Position numbers and translations under genes: made by a program. The notes under the pieces were generated by a model, which did no database searches, was not told the DNA's origin, and was given only the letters and a program-made list of their open reading frames with translations. From Triglochin maritima (Eukaryota > Streptophyta > Magnoliopsida > Alismatales > Juncaginaceae), in assembly GCA_963682175.1 (NCBI GenBank), contig OY821787.1, positions 12,874,501 to 12,938,500 on the forward strand: 64,000 nucleotides of DNA. Reading direction: 5' to 3'. This document shows, piece by piece, positions 1-11,535 of this stretch (the first letter of the stretch is position 1; the number at the start of each line of letters is the position of its first letter).

Positions 1-56
1 CAAACAAATTTGGGTACCAAAGTCTTCACTTGTCTCTTTGTTTGTAGATAAAAGCA

Positions 57-542
57 ATGAGAAAAGAGAAGTGGATTCTCGATAGCGAGTTCTCAAGGCA
101 TATGACGGGAGACTCCCAAGTTCTATCAAGCTTAAAGCATAAGAAGGGAGGAACCATCACATTTGGAGATAATGCTAAAGGTCACATTGTCGGTATTGTT
201 AATGTTGACAATTCTTCTACTCCAAATATTGAATAGATTTTATTAGTAGATGGGTTGAAAAATAACTTGCTTAGTGTTAGTCAATTAACCAATAAAAATT
301 TTCTAGTTGTGTTTGATAAACATACTTTCGATATCATTTCTAAACATGATATGAAAATTGTTTTTAAGGGTTATAGGTCAAATAACATTTACATTGTGCA
401 TGTTGATAACCTTAGAAATTTAAATGTTGAAACTTGTTTAGTTGCCTCACATGAGGAAGCTTGGTTATGGCATAACCGTTTGGGACATATTAGTATGTCA
501 CAATTGCACAAATTATCCAAACTTGAATTGGTTAGAGGACTA
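57..542 (+). pseudogene. Ty1/copia element S: protease and GAG-pre-integrase remnant
   Basis: This is the left visible piece of the outermost copia polyprotein. From the ATG at 57 the frame reads a protease-like start (KWILDSEFSRHMTG), where family members normally have DSG[A/C]S; the catalytic-site Gly is Glu here. A stop near 232 breaks the frame. The following stretch (NNLLSVSQLTNKN, then WLWHNRLGHIS) is the copia GAG-pre-integrase zinc-binding region. The frame stops at the insertion of element A and resumes in register at 13094, which shows that both pieces belong to one gene. The gag and the 5' LTR lie left of the window. The gene is dead. Confidence 0.9.
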
Positions 543-2097
543 TGATTGATCTCGTTTTATATTTAACCGCAAGTGCACGACCGCGTTGGAGCGGTGGCAA
601 ATAGGGGTCGTCCACTGGGAGGTGTGTCGACACTTGGTTTGTTCGAAGGCGAGAGGTAAAAGAAGGAGAGAAAAGATGTATTGATTACACTAAACTACAC
701 TAAGATGCAAATGGAAATGGAAAAGAAACAAGAAAAACTAAACCCCAAAGGGGGTAGAGAAATAATGTGAACATAAAGAAGTGTGTGTGTGTGTGTGTGT
801 TCATTAAGCATCTCACAACATGAAGTGCATGAAATCATAAAACTACATCCAACTTTGCCTCAACATGAATTAAGATAAGACTACATCATTAAAACATACA
901 AGACAATAATTGGAATGAAGCTACATGAACTCAAGTATAAAGACTAGACCCTACTATACCTCCACATGAATTAAGATAAGACTACATCATTAAAACAGAC
1001 AAGACATTAGCTAAGGTAAAGGCAACAAGAGCACATACACTACAAATTGTGTTTCCAATATTAACTTCATCCATATCCTAACCTTATCATTCCCCATAGA
1101 ATATGTCCACTAATCAAAGCATAAGCTAAGCTTCATTCAAGAGCATTAGCATATCAAAGATAAGAGTGAAAACCTATTAGATGGTTATGGAAATCATATA
1201 AAGCTCAAGGGATAAAGATAACACACACTTAATACACTACATGATTATATCACATATTTCTCCACCCACCAAATGGGGATGGAACTACTCACACATATTT
1301 AAACTAACTACTCTAATAAAATGAAACTATACTAATCAAGCAAGAAATATTAAAGAAGCATAAAACAAAACAAGAAACAAAGCAAACACATAAAAGGAAA
1401 TCACCTAAGCAAGAATTAACAAGCTAAAGAAATCATCTATTATTAACTCACTCAAATTACAAGCAGCTCTTCCTCCACAAGAGTTTTGCTTCAAGGCTTC
1501 ACTCTGAGTAGGGAAGATGCCACCAAAGAGAGAGATGGGTACAATGGGAGGTGAAGAGTTCTATTTATAAGCATAGAAAAAGCTAATCCGGGACAATCCC
1601 CCGATGTGGGACTAAACCAATACCAAAAATAGCCTAAACAAACCATAATACACGTCCAGGAGAAGACTTATCGGATCTGGAATGATCCAAACCGCCATTT
1701 GGCGGTTTCAGACCGCCAATTGGCTGTCTATAGGATCCAGATCCGTCTGGATTTGTTTGTGGGCTTTTCTTGAAGTGTGTCTTGGTCTTGGATGCATCTA
1801 CTCGGTCTGTTGGAGTTCCGACCCGAATTGAATTGCCAAAATACTCCCCATGATGGTGTGGAGTTTCCTGTTTTGCTCTTAGGTCCTTCGGTCTTACGAT
1901 CAAGTCCTTCTCCATTGCATCTCAGTCCCTAGGTCTCACAATTAAGTCCTTTTTTCCTGCTTTTGGGTCCTTTCATGACTCTTCTCTTCAAACCTCTTTA
2001 TTCCTGAAAACTAAACATAAAACTCGTCACGTAGTATTGCTTTGGTGTAATATAATGGATATAAGATACAAATATGAGCATGAAATGATGTCGATCA
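543..2097 (-). repeat. Element A 3' LTR (left copy)
   Basis: TGATTGATC...TCGATCA direct repeat of the right LTR, and the end adjoining the polypurine tract. It contains, in + coordinates, a 20-bp GT run at 781-800, two copies of a 43-bp segment at about 863 and 964, a reversed TATA box at 1562-1569, a reversed USE-like site at 1602-1612, and paired inverted repeats at 1689-1708 and 1710-1729. Apparent reading frames inside it are noncoding. Confidence 0.95.
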
Positions 2098-3650
2098 AAT
2101 ACCCCCACACCTAAGTTTTTGCTAGTCCCGAGCAAAACAAAGAAAGAGAAAAGCAAACGAGAAACAAGAAATCCTAACTCACTTTCGTAGGAATCACGGT
2201 TGCACTTAGCACGTGCAACAAGCCGTTAAACCTCCTTGTTGCCAAGGAGGAGGAGTGTTGTCTCCTGAGGGTTTTCAGCGGATATACCCACAAAATCCGA
2301 ACAAGATGCATTATTCAATCTAGACCTCGACTCGTTGGAAATATTTTGTCGATCAATGGACGCGGTAATCCTACGGGCCGACTCTATCTAGGTAATCAGT
2401 CCACACCTAGCCTCATAAAACATTCGTGCAAGTTAAATAAGGAATTAAGTGAAAGACATGGACAGCCTCAAGATCCTCAAGTGCTACAAAGTGTAAGGTC
2501 CATTAAGGTTCTTATTTGCATTACTATTTATTTTTTTTGTTTCTTTTCTCATTTTTTGTTTCTTTTTCTATTTATTAGTTGGAGCTTCATTCTCCCAGGG
2601 TCAGGTTTCGTGCATCATTGCCCATGAGGACTTACATTATCACGTACACCTTTCCCCAAATCTCCACATAAGGCAATCCCTACCACCCGTGTAACGAGAG
2701 TTTGTTCGGCGCATCCCAAGTCAGATGACTCGAAAGCACCAGGCACAAAGTCCCTTCAGACCTACTTTCCCGAGTGATAGGAGCCGTGCGAGAAGAGAGA
2801 ACACCTAGTCACTTATTTCTTATCTACACATGAACCAAGACCCCTACACTTATGTCTCACAACAAGATTTAGAGGGTCCTTGACTACAACAAACTTCCTT
2901 AAGTTAACAGACACGAATTATTGACTCACTAGGTTCAGGGTGGACTTCTTTAAATGTTTGAGCACTGAAACCCTATGATTACTCACCCCCAAAGGAAAAC
3001 TGGGGTGCATCCTAACGACTCGATAAATCCTAAAGTCACTGTACTAGAAATCCTAATGCATCAAGTTCAAGACAATTTTGGGAGCTTTCTTTTTACTTTG
3101 CCTGTCAACGGTTTTGCACATGCTAAACATACGCAAAACCCACAAAACATTTTCTTTCGGAAGCACATGAAGATTTTGAAAGAAATGTGAAATTTTTGAA
3201 GCACTCGGCAAGCAAAAGAAGACAAGTCAACCAAGGATCATGGCAAGCAGATATATCGATATTAAATGCAGCACACTAACATGACCCTAACAATGAACAC
3301 AAAAGAAAAAACAAAGGAAAAGACTCGACTATGTACACACGTAAAACACCCCCCCACACCTACTTCATGCATTGTCCTTAATGAATGTGAGCAAAATACT
3401 ACATGGATGTATGCATGAAACAGAATAGATCTCACCAACGTGAAGTACACAAGGAAGTTCATGGCTATGTTGATGGACACAACCCAACTTCCCTTAAAAC
3501 CTGTGATACGCTAAAGAAGGGATACAAATACATGAAAGAAATGGGGCCCAATTACTCAAGGGTTGGGGCCCACTACAATCGATGCTCACTGAAGGAGTCG
3601 TCTCTTTTTTTTCTTTTTTTTAACATATATACACATGAACGCTCAACCGC
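2098..3650 (-). other. Element A polypurine tract and 3' noncoding region
   Basis: The first bases inside the LTR read, on the minus strand, GGTGTGGGGGTATT, the polypurine tract that primes plus-strand DNA synthesis. The remaining 1.5 kb between integrase and LTR has no convincing coding frame and no env-like gene. It is nevertheless closely matched by the same region of elements B and C, and near the tract by D and F. It includes the hairpin at 2231-2250. Confidence 0.85.
2231..2250 (-). other. Conserved hairpin in 3' noncoding region (A copy)
   Basis: An 8-bp stem CCTCCTTG/CAAGGAGG closes a TTGC loop. Counterparts lie at 20301-20320 (B), 32521-32540 (D, loop TTCC with the stem intact), 38986-39005 (C) and, weaker, 47376-47396 (F). 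It may act as an RNA structure near the 3' end of the genomic transcript; this is an inference. Confidence 0.5.
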
Positions 3651-4340
3651 TCATGTAGGAGCATGAATGGTTGAGTGTGAGGGAGGTTCATGAAGGAACA
3701 TGACCTCCTCGAGTTCGGCTGGTGCCCCCTCCAAGTAGGGTTTGAGGCGTTGTCCATTAACTTTGAACACGTCCCCATTCCCTGGGTTCAAGATCTCAAC
3801 CGCTCCATGAGGATAGACGGTTTGGACAATAAACGGGCCAGACCAGCGACTGCGGAGCTTACCCGCAAACAGATGAAGCCGGGAATTGTAGAGCAACACC
3901 TTCTGCCCGACCGTAAACACCTTTCGCATAATCATGCGATCATGAAACATCTTGGCTCGGGACATATGAATTTTGGCATTCTCGTACGCATCATTGCATA
4001 GCTCTTCCAATTCCACAATGTCGAGCTTATGTTGTACTCCCTCTTGATCAAGATCCATATTCAGGTTCTTGATGGCCTAGAAAGCACGATGCTCAAGCTC
4101 TACGGGTAGGTGGCAAGCCTTACCGTACACTACCCGATATGGGGACATACCCAAATTGGTCTTGTACGCGGTGCGGAAAGCCCACAACGCGTCATTCAAC
4201 TTGGTAGACCAATCCTTCCTCGAGGAACTAACCGTCTTCTCAAGAATTTGCTTTAATTGACGGTTAGAGATTTCGACCTGCCCACTAGTTTGCGAATGGT
4301 ATGGGGTCGCAAGCTTGTGGGTGATCGAATATTTCCTCAT
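3651..4340 (-). pseudogene. Element A integrase core end and C-terminal domain
   Basis: Two frame segments (4340-4077 and 4058-3651) continue the integrase after a frameshift near 4420. The first holds the end of the catalytic core with [16 protein letters not shown], where the Glu is the third acidic residue of the DDE triad, then WAFRTAYKT and [11 protein letters not shown], which are typical of gypsy integrases. A stop at about 4077 replaces a Trp codon. The second holds the basic C-terminal domain (GQKVLLYNSRLHLFAGKLRSRW..GPF), known to follow the core in Ty3/gypsy integrases. No chromodomain is seen, in keeping with the Athila lineage. The protein would insert element cDNA into the chromosome, but the reading frame is broken. 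Confidence 0.9.
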
Positions 4341-4377
4341 AAGCGCTTCAAAGGAGCGATTATAGAAGTGGGTACCC

Positions 4378-5715
4378 CTATCGCTGATTATGGTACGAGG
4401 AGTACCAAATCGCGCAAAAAATGTACCTCAAGAATGTGGTGACCACCTTGTTGTCATTGGTCTTTGTGGGTATAGCCTCAACCCACTTAGACACATAGTC
4501 AACGACCACCAGAATGTAACCATTCCCGAACGAGTTCGGGAAGGGACCCACGAAATCGATGCCCCACACATCGAAGATGTCGACAACAAGGACATTTTGC
4601 AAAGGCATCATGTCACGTCGACCAATCCTGCCAAGGCGCTGGCACCTATCACATTGCTTACAGAAGTCGTAAGCATCCTTGAAAAGAGAGGGCCAGTAGA
4701 ATCCAGATTGGAGCACCTTGGCAGCAGTTTTCTTTGCTCCAAAGTGTCCTCCACATGCCTTGGAATGGCAGAAGTGGAATACACTTTGGAACTCGGTATC
4801 TGGGACGCACCGCCTGAAAATTTGGTCAGAGAAGTATTTGAACAGGTAGGGGTTGTCCCAGTGGAAGAATCTGACATAAGATCTAAATTTGGATTGGTCA
4901 GATTTTGACCAACCCACAGGAAGTTGCTCGATCACGAGATAGTTCACGATGTTGGCAAACCAAGGGTTATCTTCGATCGTGAACAACTGCTCGTCAGGAA
5001 ATTTGTCATCAATGATTTGGTCCTGTTGGTTGGTCGTCTCTAGACGAGACAAGTGGTCAGCTACAACATTTTCAGACCCTTTTTTGTCCCGAATCTCGAG
5101 ATCGAATTCTTGTAACAACAAGATCCATCTCAAGAGTCGGGATTTTGCATCTTTCTTCGCCATGAGGTGCTTGATGGCTGTGTGGTCAGAATAGATAATC
5201 ACGTGGGAGCCAATCAAGTACGACCGGAATTTCTCCAAAGCAAATATGATTGCTAAGAATTCCTTCTCGGTCACAGTGTAGCTCAATTGGGCATCATTGA
5301 GTGTTCTACTGGCATAGTAGATCACATGAGGCAATTTGTCCAATTGTTGCCCAAGCACTGCTCCCACAGCAAAGTCAGATGCATCACACATTAACTCAAA
5401 TGGTTCAGTCCACACCGGTGCCTTAATAATGGGAGCTGAAGTCAACTCTTTCTTCAAGGTCAAAAAGGCATGGTGGCAATCCGGTATGAACTCAAAAATG
5501 GCATCCTTAGCCAACAAGGCGGTGAGAGGTCGAGCAATTTTGCTAAAATCCCGAATGAACCGCCGATAGAATCCAGCATGCCCCAAAAAGGCGCGGATAT
5601 CCTTCACATTACGTGGCGGTGGGAGATTAGCAATGATACCCACTTTGGCGGGATCGACCTTAATTCCCCTACTTGAGACCACGTGTCCAAGTACAATCCC
5701 TCGCTTCACCATCAA
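4378..5715 (-). pseudogene. Element A RT connection, RNase H and integrase N-terminal half
   Basis: This 445-residue frame begins with the end of the RT domain ([20 protein letters not shown]). RNase H follows with its acidic residues visible in [38 protein letters not shown] and [10 protein letters not shown]. The integrase zinc-binding HHCC region comes next ([18 protein letters not shown], then [11 protein letters not shown]). The first core acidic residues are in [11 protein letters not shown] and [13 protein letters not shown] frameshift near 4420 replaces the rest of the core with an unrelated tail. An upstream stop near 5727 separates it from RT. RNase H would remove genomic RNA during reverse transcription. 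All the lesions are visible in the sequence. Confidence 0.92.
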
Positions 5716-5727
5716 GTGACATTTCTC

Positions 5728-6942
5728 CTAATTGAGAGCGAGGTTCTTCTCACGGCATCGCTTGAGGACAAGGCTCAAGTGATGAAGGCACTCGTCAAAG
5801 GAAGCGCCAAATATGGAAAATTCGTCCATGAAGATATCAAGGAAACGCTCAACCATATCGGAGAAGATGCTGATCATACACCTTTGAAACGTTGCCGGCG
5901 CATTACATAACCCAAAGGGCATGCGACGGTAGGCAAACGTGCCAAAGAGACAAGTAAATGTTGTTTTCTCTTGATCCTCGGGGGCGATGGGAATTTGGTT
6001 GTAACCGGAGTATCCATCAAGAAAACAATAATACTCATGTCCGGCCAACCTTTCCAACATCTGATCAATGAATGGCAACGGAAAATGATCTTTCCGCGTT
6101 GCCGCATTGAGCTTGCGATAATCAACGCAAACTCGCCAGCCAGTTTGCAGGCATGTCGGGATAAGCTCATTATGCTCATTCTCCACAACCGTCACGCCTG
6201 ACTTCTTGGGAACCACATGGACAGGACTCACCCACGAACTATCAGAGATAGGATAGATTATGCCATGATCCAAACACTTAAGAACCTCCTTTCGGACGGC
6301 TTCTTTCAGTACAGGATTCAATCTTCGTTGTGGGTCCCTGCGGGGCCTAGAATCCTCTTCCATGTGGATCCAATGCTGAACAATACCAGAGCTAATTCCC
6401 TTGATATCCTTCAAGGACCACCCGATCGCCTCTTTGTTTTCAAAGAGTACTCTTTTGAGGGCAACCTCTTGATCTTTTTCAAGATCAGAGGAAATAATGA
6501 GTGGCAAGGTCTCATTATCCCCTAAAAATATGTACTTTAGGTTATCGGGGAGAGGTTTAAGCTCGACCAGAGGTGGGTCCTTGTCGGATTCAGAGTTACT
6601 TTCAAGTGGCTCAAGGGCCACGGGGTAAGAGGAGCAAGCACCCAGATGTGCCTCCTCGTCCAAAGATATGCTGGCGGATTCCTCAAGATCCTCTTCACTC
6701 GCAACCTGATCATTAGGCACCTCAATAATATGTCGATGTGAGTCGAACATGCCTAATGAATCAGGCCCATCCGTGTCCTGGATGAAATTGGCTCCGACAG
6801 TCTCGTCGAAGAGCCCAGGTTGCTTACCAAGAGTGAAGATGTTGAAATCCGCCGTGAGGTTTCCAAAAGACAACCTCATCAAGCCATTGCGACAATTGAT
6901 CAAAGCATTAGATGTCGCAAGAAATGGCCTCCAAAGGATCAC
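5728..6942 (-). pseudogene. Element A protease tail, spacer and reverse transcriptase
   Basis: The 404-residue frame starts with the end of the protease region (RPFLATSNALINCRNGLM). An acidic spacer of about 180 residues follows, then the RT fingers and palm: WVSPVHVVPKKSG, GWRVCVDYRKLNAATRKDHF, CFLDGYSGYNQIPI and RRMPFGLCNAPATFQRCM. The active site reads FMDEF at residues 371-375 where the Athila lineage has F/YMDDF, so the second catalytic Asp is Glu (codon at 5821-5823). A stop at about 6947 precedes it and another at 5728 ends it within RT. The enzyme would copy element RNA into DNA; this copy is inactive by both stop codons and the active-site change. Confidence 0.93.
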
Positions 6943-6948
6943 AGGAAT

Positions 6949-7377
6949 CTATCCTTGTGGGTTGGACACGGGTTCGGTATCCAAGATGATGAAATCAACT
7001 GGAAATACGAACTCACCCACTTTGATAATGACATCCTCCACACTCCCTCGTGGAATTTTGACGGATCTATTAGCCAACTGGAGGGTTGTCCTCGTTGGTT
7101 TAAGATCACCTATTCTAAGGTTGACATAGACTGAGTAAGGAAGGAGATTCACAGATGCCCCCAAATCCAATAAAGCTTGAGAGATTGTCACATTCCCAAT
7201 CATGCAAGAGACAGTTGGACAACCTGGGTCCTTGTACTTGATGTGCATGGGATGTGTCAATATGGAGCTCACATTGGCGGCCAAAAAGGCCTTTTTGGGC
7301 ACATTTGTTTTTCTCTTAGTGGTGCAAAGGTCCTTGAGGAACTTGGCATACGGTGGCATTTGTTGAACAACGTCCAA
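6949..7377 (-). pseudogene. Element A aspartic protease
   Basis: This retropepsin-like domain processes the Gag-Pol polyprotein. The catalytic motif is DLGASVNLLPYSVY with the Asp at residue 71, matching the Athila DLGAS variant of the usual D[S/T]G. The downstream LQLANRSVKIPRG and VEDVIIKVGEFVFPVDF segments are standard for the lineage. Stops at both ends (near 7377 and 6947) each replace a sense codon kept in the related copies B, D and F. They cut the domain off from gag and RT. Confidence 0.88.
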
Positions 7378-8495
7378 CTACGGAATGTTCACCTTTACTT
7401 GCCTAAGTACCTCAACGATCTTATCCCAATGCTCATCACGTTTTTTAGTCAACCGATGAGGGAATGGTGCCTTGGGGACATAACAATCACGAGGAGGAGT
7501 CTCAGAATTAGGTTCCTTGACAAGCTCAAGACTCTCCTCGGAAGTCTCGCCAACAGGGTTGGCTTCCGGCATTTTCACATTGTGGTCAACGAACCTTCCC
7601 GATCTCAAGGTATGAACAACATTGGCATGTTGGGAAGGGTCACTTTCAACATTGTGTACATTTTGCCTGGTATGAACAGGCTGACCCCTGGGATTAACCA
7701 CAGGTTGACTTGGGAACTGACCCTTCTCGCGTTCATGGAATTGATGAGCCAACTGGCTAGCTTGCATTTCCAAAGCCTTGACTGTACTTTGCATGCTCTG
7801 CATGAACGCTTGAAGGGTCGGATCACTAGAAGGGTCGTTGGGGTCAACCCGCTGAGGTGGTGGAGTCTGGTTAGAAAACCCGACGAAGAGGCCTGACCAA
7901 GTTGGTAATTTTGGTGCTGAGACCTTTGATGTGGGGGTTGGTAGGTCGCCGATGGGCGTGGAGGTTGATAAGGTGGAGGTTGAGGTTGAGCGTGCGAGCT
8001 CTGACCGTGGCCTCCACTAGACCCCCAAGAAAAGTTAGGATGCTTACGCCATCCCGGGTTGTAGGAATGACTGTACGGGTCGTTCCGGGGCCTTTGTTGA
8101 TACATCGCATTTGCATGCTCAATATCCCTTGGAGCGTAAGCGCACTCCAAGTCATCATGTCCCGACAGTCCACACCTAGTACACCCGGGAGTAGCGACCT
8201 GAGTTACAGGAGCTCGGTCCATCTCCAAACTCTCTATCCTACGCATGAGAGCAACCATTTTCGCCTCAGACGCGATAATCGACTCAACATGATATGATCC
8301 AGCTCGACCAGAAGACGTGGCGGCTGGTGGCTCTCTCATGGTGTCCCACTCGAAGGTACGCTCAGCCATAGACTCAAAAGTATCCCATGCCTCCTCGATG
8401 GGTTTCATTTGGAAGTCACCCTGACATATGGACTCCAACAATGTGCGGGTGTTATAGTTGATGCCCTCATAAACAATCTGGCACAGCTGCCATAG
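7378..8495 (-). pseudogene. Element A gag, C-terminal part with zinc knuckle
   Basis: This half of gag lies downstream of solo LTR H. It starts in the capsid end (LWQLCQIVYEG, TLLESICQGDF) and continues into the nucleocapsid knuckle CTRCGLSGHDDLEC (CX2CX4HX4C), which binds element RNA. A Pro/Gln-rich stretch follows, then a helical segment (MQASQLAHQFHEREKG) and a basic tail before protease. The frame shifts near 7865, so the tail is read in a second frame (7803-7378). The first codons of the open frame near 8525 come from the solo LTR and are not genuine gag. Confidence 0.9.
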
Positions 8496-8500
8496 CTCAA

Positions 8501-9706
8501 TGATGCATTGCATACATTGCATCACATGTCTTTCATTTAGATCACTTTTATATCAATAAATGCTACTAAGGTATGTGTTTAGTCTTATTTACAGAATACA
8601 GGGACCTGAATGCAAATTACCCATATCCCGAGCATAAACGCGTGCAAAAGACTCATTTCTATCATAAAGACCAAGCTCAAGATTATCGGGTTACGAATGG
8701 AAATGTATCCAAGCATAAAAGCATTCAAGTCCTAATTGCAAAAAGAACAAGGACTTAAGCACAAAAGTAGCCGGGGACTTAATTGAAAAAGTCAAGGACC
8801 TAATTGCAATTCACGAGTTATTATGGAGAAAACCTAAAGAAAAATCAATGTAAATCTCCAAATACATAAAGGAATTAATCCGGAGCTCAAAAGAATGGAA
8901 AGAATCAATCCAGACGCGCAAAGAAGGATCAAATCATACCATAAACATTCAACCAAAATCTGGACAAAATCAGATCAGATTGTGCGGCGTTTACGCCGCA
9001 CCACACACACAATGTGCGGCGTTTCCGCCGCCCAAGCGTCGATCCGCGTCTCCCAATTTCGTCCAGTCGTGTCTGGACACGTGTACTTTCCAATATTATA
9101 CCTAGATCCCTTGTAGCAACTATAAATAGACCCGAGAACGGTGTTAGAAGGGTCCTTAGTCTTTGGTTGTAGTTTTTATTCTTAATCTTAGTTTTGTATT
9201 CTTCTTTTCATTAATAAAATTCTGTCTTTTATTTCTTACTTTTAGTTTTCTTTTGTAATGTCTCAAGGACCCCTTCTTCCTCCCTCTATGAGTTTCTAAC
9301 TCCTTCCAAAGGGTGGAGGTGACGGATTTAGGGTGAAGAGCAGATGAATAAATGTTATTATTTTAAGTTCATGATTAGTATATTTTGATTACTTGAGTTT
9401 ATGTTAAATCATTTATCATGTAATGCTTTATAACTAATATGATTTATTATAAGTTTCTGAATTCTCTAATCTAAACCTCCACCCAATGGAATTCACTTCT
9501 TTGTTCTTGTTTTAATTTTAATTGTTCTTGTTTTTTGCTTTAGATAATTAAAACCCAAAATTCTCAAAACCCAATCTATTCTTCTCTCCTTCTTTTCCCC
9601 AATCGAAATCACACTAATAACAAATCTCTCCCTCCTTGTGTTCGACCCGTATTTGCCACGTCTTCATTGACGCCGTGCACTTGCGGTATAAATTTAATTC
9701 TCATCA
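8501..9706 (+). mobile_element. Solo LTR H (D/F family)
   Basis: TGATGCATTG...TTCTCATCA, 1206 bp, is flanked by CTCAA at 8496-8500 and 9707-9711. It has no internal region, so it is the product of LTR-LTR recombination of an element inserted in the gag gene of A. It has a TATA box at 9121-9128 and two GC-rich inverted repeats at 8983-9000 and 9014-9032. It matches the LTRs of elements D and F over its length. Confidence 0.95.
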
Positions 9707-9711
9707 CTCAA

Positions 9712-10459
9712 GTCCATGATGAGGGCATTGCTGGAGAAGGTCCTTGAACCTCTCAAAGAAACCATGAAACGATTTGGTCTCGGTCTGATACATTTGATGT
9801 ATTTGGTGCCGTATCTGTTGAGTTTTCCTTTGAAGGAAAAATCTCTTCAGAAAGACGGTTACAAAGTCATCCCATGAGCGAATCGAGCTCACCGGGAGGC
9901 TATACATCCATTTCTTCGCATTATCCTTCAATGCGAAAGAAATCATCCTCAACCGGACTGAATCCTCGTCAAGCTGTTGAAGCTTGAACATGGAGCATAC
10001 TTCCTCGAATTCACGTATAAAGATATACGGATCCTCCTTATTGTCAGTAAAGGTTGGAAGCATGCTCACATATTGAGGTTTCAGCTCATAGTTGTTCCCG
10101 CGAGTAGGGGGAACAACTATGCAAGAAGATTGCACGACCCGAACAGGATGGGTCCGCTCCCACAAAGTCATCGGTCTATCATGTCGAGCTAAAGGTGGTG
10201 GTGCACCAAGAACTCGATCCTGGCCGAATCTCCCTTCCTCTCAAGACAGAGGAGGAGGAGAAGGAGGTCTACGTAGTGGTGGGAACGGACCGAGGTACTC
10301 CATGTCTGGAACCCGGTCTCCCTCGCCACCACGAGACGACTCGGCCTCTTGCTCCAAAGGAGCACGAGGCGGAGATGGTCGATCACCAAGACCGTCCATC
10401 TCAGAAGAATGCACTTTATCGAGTCGAGTGCTCTCACCAGAACGAGCCCAACCTCGCAT
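9712..10459 (-). pseudogene. Element A gag, N-terminal and capsid part
   Basis: The likely start is the ATG at 10459. A proline/arginine-rich N-terminus of about 72 residues runs into a stop near 10241. The same frame is open again from 10171 and gives the retrotransposon capsid domain: YVSMLPTFTDNKEDPYIFI, FALKDNAKKWMYSL and SWDDFVTVFLKRFF. It ends at QQCPHHGLE exactly where solo LTR H begins, and the next residues are found on the far side of H. The capsid would assemble the virus-like particle. The stop and the H insertion break the gene. Confidence 0.88.
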
Positions 10460-11511
10460 TAAATGCTCGACTCGACTCTAAACGACACACAACAGAAGGT
10501 GTACTAGAGGAGGAGACTATACGTAGAGAATAGATGAGGAGAGGCATCAGGTGAGGAGGGAAGAATCCCTAGAGCTAGTGTGGGTAGAGGGATCAGGAAG
10601 AAGCCTAACTAGCAAGCACGGCTCAAACAATGTAAGGCAATGGGTCCTAAGCCTAGACGACGCCTAACTTCGAGGTCACTATCCTCGACACGTCTCACCT
10701 CCCTACAACGAGGACCACAATGCCCAGCAAGTGATACCAGATCCGGAGATCCAGTACCTCCTACTATCGACAAGGTAGGCAACGCTGATCAGGTCATGAC
10801 GGTCTCAACTAGATTACTCTCCTAGTGCGCCCGCAATCCTAGGGCCAATGTCTACTTGCTTTTAGTTAAGGCTTTATGAAGAGTAGTTTTTGTGGCCAAG
10901 GGAAGGGTGATGAAATCCCCCACCTTATCTTTTATGGGACAGCGCCTCCTTAGTAGCGATTTAATCCTAGATCTAGCAATCAATCGCTCCAATCAAACGC
11001 TCTCTCACTCTTGTCCCGATGCACCTTACTAACTAATGCATGATCGAAACATGCATGAATGAGAGATTTGGGTGCACGTACCTCACGCCAGCAATCAACA
11101 ACAAATTGTAAAGAAAAGAAAAGACTAATGCATGCAAGGTCTACACATGATGCATGACCTAGATGGCAAGGAGTCTAATCTTTTGCTTTGAGTTTTATGG
11201 TCCAAGTTGATTAATGGGGGAGTGATTAATGATCTGGGAGCAAAAGAGAAGTCACAACATGCAATATATGGATCCCAGATAACACAAATTAAAGCACTAA
11301 CTACCAGAACAAATTTTGAAGCAGGAAACCCTCACCAGGCCGCCAATTGACGGTCTCCAACCGCTGATTGGTGGTCCTTTTTGAGCTTCTGGTCCTCAAA
11401 CTTGTCCAGTAGCCTCCCCTTGCTCCGATGGTTCCCTGAAACTAAGAACAACTGGAAACAAAAAATCAAAAACCCCTCGAATCGTCCAAACCAAGGTCTG
11501 GATAGAGCACC
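10460..11511 (-). other. Element A 5' leader
   Basis: A noncoding leader between primer site and gag. Paired inverted repeats lie close to the primer site at 11338-11355 and 11359-11377. A segment at 10893-10926 (on + TGGCCAAGGGAAGGGTGATG) is also present in the leaders of B, C, D and F. No coding frame is supported. Confidence 0.75.
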
Positions 11512-11529
11512 TCCCCGGCAACGGCGCCA
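11512..11529 (-). promoter_or_regulatory. Element A primer binding site (tRNA-Asp type)
   Basis: The minus strand reads TGGCGCCGTTGCCGGGGA, the 18-base complement of the plant tRNA-Asp 3' end known for Athila/Tat elements, six bases inside the 5' LTR. Confidence 0.92.
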
Positions 11530-11535
11530 AAAACT

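Noticed and set aside
1634..1915. 93-residue frame on the minus strand, repeated at 12639-12920
   Set aside because: It lies inside both LTRs of A over the U3 repeats and palindromes. It is present twice only because the LTR is, and related LTRs break it. Not a gene.
2098..3650. Env-like gene expected between integrase and 3' LTR of an Athila element
   Set aside because: Some Athila elements have one, but no frame here shows a signal peptide, a membrane segment or useful length on the coding strand.
10195..10533. 112-residue plus-strand frame rich in Glu and Arg
   Set aside because: It is opposite the gag start and leader of A, in a region whose coding direction is minus. It matches no family.
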